Part shown: positions 1 through 8,022 of the stretch, piece after piece
Position numbering within the stretch: the first letter of the stretch is position 1
How the letters are laid out: every line of letters starts with the position of its first letter
NCBI GenBank assembly: GCA_024305745.1
Contig: JAHRBS010000001.1
Coordinates: 930,001 to 994,000, forward strand
Length of the DNA stretch: 64,000 nt
Source: Polyporus tsugae
Lineage: Eukaryota; Basidiomycota; Agaricomycetes; Polyporales; Polyporaceae
Reading direction: 5' to 3'
The notes under the pieces: model-generated
Told to the model about the DNA's origin: nothing
Database searches by the model: none
Seen by the model: the letters and a program-made list of their open reading frames with translations, nothing else
Program-made: the position numbers and the translations under genes

Positions 1-1211
1 GTTCTTGTCAGCACTGATAACTAACATACCTTTGAATAGTGGCACCTTCAGTCGTATCCGATGCGCGCTGCGAAGGACATTGGTCAGCACTGCTCAAGGA
101 CACACGATTGGATCGACGAGGAGCGTCGGAGCCGTGCAACAAGGCACGGGCCCCATTGGACAGTTTAGGAACGCGGCAAACGGAAGTCGAGCTCACCAAC
201 AAGGCTCCGGAGATCAAACCAACGCCTTGGGCAGCTCTCGCAAAGTGCGCCGATTGGTTCAAGACCGTGAGGATGGCGGGTCGGGTGCAGTACGGGCTGT
301 CGGTCAGGTTGCGGGGAAGGAGAGTACGTGAGGCGGGTTGTTGGACGACTGGAGTGTGCTGAAGACGGGGACTCGAGAAAGCAGTGGTGAGTGAGCTCGA
401 ACAGTCCCAGTCGTGCACTTACTTATGCCCTGTCACGGTGGCCCGTGCACTTTGCGCACGCACAGACCCTCCACTGCGAGCCGCGGAGAGAACACTGGAA
501 CGACGATGCGGGGTTAGGCGCAACGTTCTGGATGCGCTTGTGATCGGCGCGGTTCGGAAGCCGGTTGGCGAACCGCCCTCCCCAGCCGATGTTGGGGGTT
601 TGATCAGACGCCGCTCATGAACGCGGAGCGAACGGGATGTTCTTCCGGGTAAGCTTATCATTTGTTTGTTGGTGCCGATGTAGTACTTCTCCCTGGCTGA
701 TCCACGCAGTTGTCAGATGGCAAGGAGTCGCTGGAACGGCAGGCCGCCGCCCAGAGAGCAATGGATTCTGTTTGGATTGGAGGACTAGAGCCGGGGCACA
801 CGAACGCGGTAGACGTTCACCTCCACTCACAGAGGCGAGGGATGGCCCTCTCGGCCACCGGAGACGGGGACTCTTACGAAAATCATGACCTTAGGGTAAG
901 TCCGATCGCTTGGAATTCTGATGCAGCTTTTCCCGCCCTTAACTTGCGCATAAGCAATCATTTTTTGGGCGCTGTCTCCTGGGCTGGACTCGCTTGTTCT
1001 ACGGCTTTGCATTACATGTTCTCCCGGTGCGCATTGCGAGTTCCGAAACGACATTAACTGACGTAAACTAATGTATGGCGTTACAGTGTGGCCACTACGG
1101 TGTGCAAGAGACTCCGAGTCCGATCAATGAACACCACGGCCGCTCCGCTGCCAACAATCCCCCCAATGCAAAGGTCGCGCAGCCCGACGATCCTAGTAAC
1201 CCGCCCGTCAC
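1..1211. other. No recognisable gene
   Basis: Several short reading frames occur on both strands (for example minus strand 8-418 and plus strand 710-1057), but none carries a domain, signal peptide or exon chain I can support. A good donor-like GTAAG lies near 650 and another near 896, so remains of a spliced gene cannot be excluded. Confidence 0.4.
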
Positions 1212-1853
1212 CTAGTTGTCCCACTCAGCAGGGACGTACTTGGGGGTCTTCGGACCAGTCTTGGGGTGGCGGAGAGGGAGGCCGTACGGGTTGGTCTTGT
1301 AGCGGTAGCGACCACGCCCGATGTCCTCACGGCCGCCCGGACGCTTGCGATGCGCGCACTTCGGGGCGGGAGCGAGGTGGTTGGCATCAAGCGAGGCGGC
1401 CAGCCGTTCGTCCTCCGTGATCCGAACAAACCTCAGGATGCCTGATTCCCAGAGGTGCTCAAGGTGCGTGAGCACGGATGCTCCGCCGCGGATGTTGCTG
1501 AGGTTCTGAAAGGGAATGTCCCGCGGCCATCCGACGAGCTTGACACCGTGCTGCATGACGACGGACTCAATGTAGTCCTCGAGGGTCCAGTACATCCCCG
1601 CCTCGTCGTCTCCGGTCACCTCGCCTGCCGTGCCGCCGGCGGTGAGTTCGGTTCCTAGAGCGGATGAACAAGCACAATACTTACGCAGTTTATTATCCAC
1701 GTCTTCTCGCAGGTGCCCTCTCACGTAGCCCCTCCTGTCGCTGTACCGCGGCTTCATGCGAGGGAGGCGCAGTGTTGATGGCGAGGGCGGACGGAGACCA
1801 GGGATGGGGCCCGGAGCAGAGACCCGGATCGGGGATGGAAACTTTAAGCGCAT
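1212..1853 (-). CDS. Orphan basidiomycete protein with LVGWP motif
   Basis: I do not recognise a function. The 213-residue frame has an Arg/Pro-rich N-terminus, then a central region with YWTLEDYIE followed by GVKLVGWPRDIPF and NLSNIRGG, and a basic C-terminus ending PKYVPAEWDN. A tyrosine-rich stretch followed by 'KLVGWP.xIPF.N.S' is a layout I associate with lineage-specific, often multicopy proteins in Agaricomycetes; that is family memory, not a search result. The start is uncertain: a GTAAG donor-like and a CTCTAG acceptor-like site inside the frame (about residues 57-67) would enclose only about 30 bp, too short for a normal intron, so I keep one exon. It stands alone in a gene-poor stretch beside the retrotransposon. 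It could be a degenerate copy. Confidence 0.4.
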   Translation of the reverse strand: MRLKFPSPIRVSAPGPIPGLRPPSPSTLRLPRMKPRYSDRRGYVRGHLREDVDNKLRKYCACSSALGTELTAGGTAGEVTGDDEAGMYWTLEDYIESVVMQHGVKLVGWPRDIPFQNLSNIRGGASVLTHLEHLWESGILRFVRITEDERLAASLDANHLAPAPKCAHRKRPGGREDIGRGRYRYKTNPYGLPLRHPKTGPKTPKYVPAEWDN

Positions 1854-3032
1854 GCTGTGTGGAGTCGACTGCGAGTGGGATTGAAGTGTGGCTGGCGTGA
1901 GGACGGAATGGAGGTGCGGAAAGGATGTCTACTGTCCAGACATTAAATACAGCGACCATGTCGAATACTGCTCTGGCTCAGTAGGAGCCAATGGATACCC
2001 GCAGGTGCACGCAATGCGGGACATGTCGCGGTTCCGAATGTCCTGTTCTCTCGGTAAGTCCAAGCCGGCTCTCTTCACAAAGTTCCTGCCGCTGAATGTT
2101 ACCGCCTCTTCGGCACATGTGGTGTCGAACAGTGTCTGTGTTGTACAATGTACCCCCGAGTGTTCAAGTCGTCAGAAAGATGGCGTGTCTGTGAACTATG
2201 AACAATTACGGGACTTACAGTGCACAGCCAACTATCTGACTCGCTCAGAACCTAATGGACTGGCTTGAATCCCTGAGGGATGGCTGGCTATCGAACCACC
2301 TTGTAAGGTAATTTGTGCAGCTCCGGCTAGCTTGAAATTGACGCTTCTTCGGAATTGAAGACGGGCGGCGGAGCCTTCAACGGAAAGAGGCAGGCACAGG
2401 AAATCTGAAACGCGCGCTCGGACCATGCCCAGCACTTTGCAATCAGCTTCGTGCGCGCGCCGGTATCTGTCGAAGGGTGTCGAGACCTTGGCCTGTCCCG
2501 TCTGATGGACCTAGGCCATTGATTGGCTCTGTAGGTGTGTAAGTGTTCTGAATTATACTGTGTGTCCCTGTGCACTGGCGAGAAGTGAATGGGAGGGGAA
2601 TCCCTGCGCAAGCAGTAAACTACTGCATGCGCTAGGTTTCCTCCCGCATTCACTTCTCAGGATGAGGGTGTAAGAAGATATAAGTCACGCTGCTAGTACT
2701 TGTAACTGTAAGCCATGAGATTCGAGACTTGGAGGAAACGGGCGGATCAATGAAACAGAGAGAATATGCGAGCAAGGATAATCACAATCAGTCTAAGGGT
2801 GAACTGTGAAGAAAGTTAGCCGGCAGTTGAGGCGCCGCAGCAGGAGCCTGGACAGGAGTTGACTCCCGCTAAGTATTACATACAGTGAAACAACAGGCGA
2901 AGCACTTCCCTCCGCTCCTGTGATGTGTGATCGGAGTCCATCAACCCATATCTATCTTGTCCCGGGGTTACTGTTCCACTTCCACCTTGCCCTCGAGCCA
3001 CCACCACCCCCTCATCACCATCTGTTCACAGA
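1854..3032. other. No recognisable gene
   Basis: Short frames only on both strands; no domain, repeat or credible exon chain seen. Confidence 0.4.
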
Positions 3033-3367
3033 ATGGCCACTGGCGCCCCTGCCTCCCATACTGCGTCTGGTGGCCTACAAGTCACATTGCAGTGAGTTAA
3101 TGAGCTCGTATCTGTCTTTGTTTGCTGTCTCTCACTTTGCATGCATGTACAGATTTCACCATCCGGCCGCACAGGTAGTGCTGCAGACGTCGAAAGTGGC
3201 GCAGACTACGGTGAGCACGGCATGTTACTTGATTGGAGTCACTTTCTCACGCTGCGATCCTTCTGCAGACGCGGAGCGCCATGTACTGTCCTTCCGTGAC
3301 GGTCGTCAAGATGCTGTCCGGACGCCGCTTCTCTACAAACATGGTCGCTGAAGCCCTATTAGCGTAG
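3033..3367 (+). CDS. Possible small three-exon gene, 71 residues
   Basis: Exons 3033-3091, 3153-3210 and 3269-3367 join in frame through introns of 61 and 58 bp, each with a GTGAG donor and a CAG acceptor. The lengths (59+58+99 = 216 nt) give exactly 71 codons plus TAG. The product starts MATGAPASHTASGG, has a central FHHPAAQVVLQTSKVAQTT stretch and a C-terminal part containing SAMYCPSVTVVKML. No signal peptide, membrane segment or known motif is visible. The intron sizes match those of the certain genes in this window, which is the main argument for it. It could also be a chance exon chain or the remnant of a larger gene. No function is proposed. Confidence 0.4.
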
Positions 3368-5063
3368 CGGCGGGTATGCTAGATATGTCGGGTGTATGGT
3401 ATGTGCTCTGTTTTTTATATGGCAGTGCTTGCTGCTGATATCCCGATAGCCTCGCCGTAAAATTGTGCACGCAACATCTGGCAGCAGGCCGCGATGTCCA
3501 TGTCAAGTTCAAGTGTCACAAGACGGCCGCTGTCATTTTTCACGCGGGAGACAGGTCGGCCGGCGGACGGTCTCGATGTTGAGGTGCTCTGACGGGAGGT
3601 CCATTTGGTAAGCCACTTTCCACGCAAAGACCGTTGGCGGTTACTCATTTAACTTTTTGCAGGTTGGCCGGCGGTGACTTATCACGCTCGGATGTACAGT
3701 TGCGCACACAGACCGGCCATCATGAAGGGAGTACGTAGTTGTGAGCAGGGGTTGCATGCCGAGACTGACTGGAGTTGACAATTCACACAGCGAGCAACTT
3801 ACCTGGCGAGAGAATGATCGCCGGTGGAGGAAAATCACACGCTGATACGGAAGGCCGAGAACAGGGTCAGAATGGTGGCGGAAAGACGAGGCTGCCGCGC
3901 GTTGACGAGTACGTCCACTCGACCATCGGAGTAGGATAGGGCACCGGCGACTTGAGACGGGCGAGTGCGCACCGCCGGCCCGGATCTGTCCTTCAACACT
4001 GGCCGGGCATTTGCGTTGTACCCAGAACTCATCACACATGGGCAGGCGAAGGCAGGACTCGAGACGTACGTACCTTACATTCAAAGCATCCGGGGCGAGA
4101 CTGACCTTTGGAGGTTTGCAGTGCCGAATTGACATGGGACGAGGCGGCCGGCGGACAAGGATTGCACTGGCACGCTTGACCGGCGCGAGACTTGGGCACT
4201 CGTGCGGGAGACGGAGGTGGCAGACTCACCGCATACACGGACTCACCTGGGATGTACCTCGCCGGCGTTGGTATCCGCAGGCCGCGATGCCACCCATGGA
4301 TGCCGGCGGGTGCGAGGAGGCGACAACAGGTACGTACCGTCGTGATCTCGCGTTCTGAGGCGTCTCCGTGAGCGTTGTTGCCCCGCATAGAGTCACCGCG
4401 CGCTCCGAAGGCGCATCCGGCGGGTGGAGCGTGTCGAGGGAGGCTGTGAGGCTTGTGGCGGACGGGATTTGAGAGAATGTAGCGCAGAAGTCGAATACAC
4501 GAGCGAGTGGTACAGAGCAGAGACGCGTCGGAGGCAAGACGCGACCCACGATGGAAGTGCGTCATAGGCGCCCGTGGACTTGTCTCCGCGCGGTGTCCCT
4601 GCGTGTCCCCTACGAAGTGCTGCTCCCCAAGAGTGTACTGCTACCAATACTGCCTGAGTCCAGCACGCTGCTCCCTCCTGTCCTGTATCCATACCCCCAA
4701 GACTGTGTCTCCCTGAATCCACACGAGCGCACCCCGCGTATACCTGTATGCACAAGAGTGTACCAGTGCTGCCTGTATACACAAGAGCATACCACTGCTA
4801 CCTGCCTGTATATACCATACCACCCAAGTCCAGCATAATCAACGGCGCATTTGCGTCTCTTCTGCGTCTCCGCTGCCCGCACACGAGGCTACCAGACGGC
4901 TCGGGTGTGGGCTTCCGGAGTGCGCACCTCGCTTCGCGATCATTGTTTGCATGCCCCAGTGAATCAAATGTTCATCGCTCTCTCGCGATGTACCCCGGAA
5001 ATACAGCAACTGCCGCGCGAGATATCGATGCTCGGACGCCCAGGAGGGGAAGCTCAAGCTCGT
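3368..5063. other. No recognisable gene
   Basis: GC-rich DNA with many short overlapping frames on the minus strand and several GCCGGCGG-like words between 3550 and 4430. Nothing here supports a gene. It contains the short tandem repeat at 4743-4800 and ends at the retrotransposon insertion site. Confidence 0.4.
4743..4800. repeat. Imperfect tandem duplication, 2 x 29 bp
   Basis: Two adjacent 29-bp units (4743-4771 and 4772-4800) both begin CCTGTAT.CACAAGAG and both contain TACCA.TGCT. They differ at a handful of positions. A partial third start (CCTGTATATACC) follows after a short gap. Confidence 0.7.
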
Positions 5064-5068
5064 CAAGA
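5064..5068. repeat. Target-site duplication, left copy (CAAGA)
   Basis: CAAGA immediately precedes the 5' LTR and is repeated directly after the 3' LTR at 12252-12256. A 5-bp duplication is the usual size for Ty3/Gypsy integrases. Confidence 0.9.
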
Positions 5069-5262
5069 TGTTACGATACGACCTTGTATGCTTAGTAATA
5101 CCACCTGTAACGACCTGTACGACCTGCCCTGAAGCACCTGGTCCGTGCGCAGGCTTCAATACAATATATAAACCCCTCGAAGCTGCGGTAAGTCTCCAGC
5201 TTCGAGTTGGTCTTTAGTCCCCAGTCTTTCGCTTATTGCTAGCGTGAGGTCTGACCTTATCA
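5069..5262 (+). repeat. 5' LTR, 194 bp
   Basis: Begins TGTTACGATACG and ends CTTATCA; the same 194 bp recur at 12058-12251. Within it lie a TATA box (5165-5172) and a 9-bp inverted repeat CTCGAAGCT / AGCTTCGAG (5176-5184 and 5198-5206). The U3/R boundary is inferred to be at about A5198. Confidence 0.97.
5165..5172 (+). promoter_or_regulatory. Retrotransposon TATA box (TATATAAA)
   Basis: TATATAAA lies 33 bp (first T to A) upstream of A5198, the predicted transcript start. That spacing is normal for a TATA-driven Pol II start and agrees independently with the start demanded by the self-priming model of the primer-binding site. The same box recurs in the 3' LTR at 12154-12161. Confidence 0.75.
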
Positions 5263-5263
5263 T

Positions 5264-5274
5264 AACTCGAAGCT
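5264..5274 (+). other. Primer-binding site, probably self-primed
   Basis: AACTCGAAGCT starts two bases after the 5' LTR end. I cannot match it to a usual initiator tRNA 3' end, but it is perfectly complementary to AGCTTCGAGTT at 5198-5208 in the LTR, which the TATA box predicts to be the very 5' end of the RNA. Eleven paired bases, extendable by one G-U pair, is the arrangement known for Tf1/sushi-type self-priming elements. The function is inferred. Confidence 0.65.
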
Positions 5275-5307
5275 ACCCTTTCCTCGACCTACGGCGCACC
5301 GTCTTCG

Positions 5308-5883
5308 TTGCCAACCGTGGCGTCCTCATCATCCTCTACTTCTCTCCCCGCCCCGAACCCCCCGCTCGTCGTGCGTCTCGCCGACGGCACCACCCACCAC
5401 CTCGTCCCCATATACACCCTCACCAACTCGTCGCCGCCGTCTCCGTCGTCGACACCACCTATCCCAATTCCGCCCCCGCACCTTCGTCACCGATCCCCAA
5501 GTCCCCTTATCAACTCAGACTCCGATTCCGACTCCGCCACCGCCGTAGACTCCGACTCTGACTCCGACTCAGACGCCGGCGTCCCCGTCCACATCGCCGT
5601 ATCCCGACACGTCAATCCCGCGCACGCCACCTTCATCCAAACAAGGGTCAACACCCCGCTGTTCCAAGGAACAGAAGTTACGGCGTACGTCCCACGCTCC
5701 CTTTACCCCGTCCTTCCCGGACACGTCATCTTCCGCTTTCCCACCACCCCAACAACTCCCGCCTACTCTCTTTACGGCATCACCGCATCCGTACAACCCA
5801 CGTATTGGGTATTCCACATTTCTCTTATATCTTACGTTATCGACCAGACCGCTATCCTACACGTGTCCATTCCAACCGAGTAG
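5308..5883 (+). CDS. Retrotransposon upstream ORF, unknown function (191 aa)
   Basis: This is the first open frame of the element, about 110 nt downstream of the predicted RNA start. The N-terminal half is low-complexity: Ser/Pro-rich, then runs of alternating Asp-Ser (about residues 70-90). The C-terminal half (about 90-190) looks folded, with hydrophobic/aromatic spacing, and shows no cysteine motif, signal peptide or known domain. It is in the same phase as gag but ends at a TAG (5881-5883) well before it. Such an extra leader ORF is not part of the minimal Gypsy plan. It may be an independent protein, an N-terminal gag part cut off by a stop, or non-coding leader. I assign no function. 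Confidence 0.5.
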   Translation: MPTVASSSSSTSLPAPNPPLVVRLADGTTHHLVPIYTLTNSSPPSPSSTPPIPIPPPHLRHRSPSPLINSDSDSDSATAVDSDSDSDSDAGVPVHIAVSRHVNPAHATFIQTRVNTPLFQGTEVTAYVPRSLYPVLPGHVIFRFPTTPTTPAYSLYGITASVQPTYWVFHISLISYVIDQTAILHVSIPTE

Positions 5884-6004
5884 TCAGTGACCACGTGTCA
5901 CAACTCGGCGCAGGAGACCCCGGTTAGCCATACCGCGGTAAAACTGCTAGTGTAACCTACATCTCGTCACGTACGCTTACCTACACCTTCTTTGCATTTA
6001 GTAA

Positions 6005-6958
6005 ATGGACCCTTGGGATCTGCTGCTTGAATCGTATCCAACTCCATCTCCATCCCCTCCACCGGTCGTCCGCGCTATAAACGCGCGGGAAGCTAGGGCA
6101 ACACGGCTTGCGCAGGACAGCGGCACTGTCAATTCCAGAAATCAGACGACGTCCGAGTTGACGCACACCTCTCCGACGGCGATCTACACCAGTGCCACCA
6201 ACAACCGTGTCCTAACCGATACCACAGCCAGAACCCCATCGCCTTCCAACTCCCAGAATACATCCCAATCCCGCGCGAACCGCCACCGGAACCAACAGCT
6301 CCGGTACCTGGAACAAATCACCCAAGAACTCGTGCGCGTCAGCCGACCCCTGAGCCCGTTGCACGCCCCGGAAGTCCGTACCCACGCACCCGTCCAGAAC
6401 GTCAGCGAGAACCTACCCCACCTGTCGCACACATCCCCATCCCCGTCCAAGCCGCGGGATCCACGGAAGCGTCCCCGGTCGCCGGAAGTAGCCGATTCGA
6501 ATACCGAGAACTCCCGGAAGAACCCTCGCCTCCAACAGACTCAGACGACGATCAGGAGCCTCCCAGACGTCATAGATCTGACTCAGACGGATTCATCCGT
6601 GCCCTCGAGAACCTCGGTCTCCGCGCTTCCCCCACGACCCCAGGATCCTTACCCGCTTCCCAAAACCCCATCCAACCTCCCGACCAAACCGCCGGCATCA
6701 GCCAACCACCCCGCGCTCATCGAACAATGGCGCAAACATTTTCATTTGACGCGGCAACGCAAGCGTGGATCTCGGGGGAGATCGCAAACTTCATCGCGGC
6801 AACCCAACCCCAACGCGGAGGTAGGAACCATGCCCCACCTAGACTCGCCCAGCCCGAGTACTTCGACGGCCTCAGCCCAGACTTCGAACAATGGAAGTCT
6901 GACGTCCAGGTCTACGTGGCCGGCCTGGACAAAGATCCAGCAATATCTGCTGTCTTAG
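6005..6958 (+). CDS. Retrotransposon second upstream ORF, disordered (317 aa)
   Basis: Starts at an ATG 121 nt after the preceding ORF and ends inside gag, overlapping it by 232 nt in another phase. The product is Ser/Pro/Thr/Arg-rich with no globular domain. It includes a PDVIDLTQTD stretch (Val189 to Thr193) resembling a SUMO-interacting motif. The gag phase is itself open from 6097 onward, so over about 860 nt two frames are open and only one may be used downstream of roughly 6100-6240. The first 30-40 residues (MDPWDLLLES...) look most like genuine protein; the rest may be a shadow of an N-terminally extended gag. A minus-one shift from this frame would enter gag. Confidence 0.4.
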   Translation: MDPWDLLLESYPTPSPSPPPVVRAINAREARATRLAQDSGTVNSRNQTTSELTHTSPTAIYTSATNNRVLTDTTARTPSPSNSQNTSQSRANRHRNQQLRYLEQITQELVRVSRPLSPLHAPEVRTHAPVQNVSENLPHLSHTSPSPSKPRDPRKRPRSPEVADSNTENSRKNPRLQQTQTTIRSLPDVIDLTQTDSSVPSRTSVSALPPRPQDPYPLPKTPSNLPTKPPASANHPALIEQWRKHFHLTRQRKRGSRGRSQTSSRQPNPNAEVGTMPHLDSPSPSTSTASAQTSNNGSLTSRSTWPAWTKIQQYLLS

Positions 6959-8022
6959 GGTTGATTCGTGGCACAACGGTGAACAGATGGAAGCGTAATC
7001 TCGTAGAGGACAAGTTTGTGGCAAATGGGAATAGATGGAATTACCCGGACGTAGCCGCGTTCTGGGCCGAGTTGACAGCGAAGTTTAGACCAATAAACTA
7101 CGTTAACGACGCAATCATCGCACTCGATCAGATTCACATGGGCAATCGCCGGGCCGAAGACTTCTTTGACGAATGGGAAGATCTGACCGCCCGTGCCACG
7201 GAAAACAAAGACACGGCTAACAATATCTACCGGCTCAAAAACGCGCTACCATCCAGCTACCTAGTTGCGATCAGCACGATGCCGGTAAAGCCTGTCACCT
7301 ACGCCCAATGGAAATCTACGATCATCGCCATGGACAACGATCGCATCATCTTCAACCGCCAGATCCGTGATTTCACACGTCGACCACCCCCGCAACAGCC
7401 ACCCCCACGTGCTCCACCTCGTTACCCACCGCCAAACGCTCCCCCACGATATGGGAACCCATTCCCACGATACCCGGAACCCGGCCCACGGTACCAATCA
7501 CGATACCCGGAACATGTCCCAGCGTTCCCGCCCTCCAGGTATCCGCCATATGCCCCAACCCAGCAATACCCTCCGCCCCGGCCGTATTACCCACCGCGCC
7601 CCCAAGTACCCACGATGCCGGGAGACAGACGCACAGGCACCGGGGTCACGTATGGAGGAGCCGGACAGCCGATGGACATTGATCGGCTCAGGGCCCGGCC
7701 ATGCCGAAAGTGTGGCGCAAAGCAGACCGAGAAAGGCTCGTGCGGAGACATGTGGCACATTCCCAACCGGACCGGCGCAGCTGCGGTACAGAAGCGCCGA
7801 TGGGAAGAACGCGACAGTCGCGAAGAATTCCTCGAAGAGGTCAGACGTTTCCATCAAGAAGACCCCGAGGACTTCCTTGCACAGATTGCCGGGGTAACGG
7901 TCCCTACCTATCACGAGGACCCAGAGCCACAGCACGCACTGGAGGAATACACCGATGGATACAACGAGATACAACAACAGATGGACGAGTACGAGCAGCA
8001 TTTTCCCTACGGTCCCACGTAA
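6727..8022 (+). CDS. Retrotransposon Gag (capsid/nucleocapsid) polyprotein
   Basis: Gag forms the virus-like particle and packages the element RNA. From ATG 6727 it has 431 residues. Around residues 40-200 is the conserved retrotransposon gag core (EYFDGLSPDFEQWKSDV, later ALDQIHMGNRRAEDFFDEWE). A Pro/Arg/Tyr-rich basic linker follows (about 220-310), then a degenerate zinc knuckle PCRKCG...CGDMWH that departs from the canonical CX2CX4HX4C spacing. An acidic tail follows. The frame has no stop upstream until 6094-6096, so the true N-terminus may lie further upstream. The stop at 8020-8022 lies 320 nt inside the pol frame. Confidence 0.85.
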   Translation: MAQTFSFDAATQAWISGEIANFIAATQPQRGGRNHAPPRLAQPEYFDGLSPDFEQWKSDVQVYVAGLDKDPAISAVLGLIRGTTVNRWKRNLVEDKFVANGNRWNYPDVAAFWAELTAKFRPINYVNDAIIALDQIHMGNRRAEDFFDEWEDLTARATENKDTANNIYRLKNALPSSYLVAISTMPVKPVTYAQWKSTIIAMDNDRIIFNRQIRDFTRRPPPQQPPPRAPPRYPPPNAPPRYGNPFPRYPEPGPRYQSRYPEHVPAFPPSRYPPYAPTQQYPPPRPYYPPRPQVPTMPGDRRTGTGVTYGGAGQPMDIDRLRARPCRKCGAKQTEKGSCGDMWHIPNRTGAAAVQKRRWEERDSREEFLEEVRRFHQEDPEDFLAQIAGVTVPTYHEDPEPQHALEEYTDGYNEIQQQMDEYEQHFPYGPT

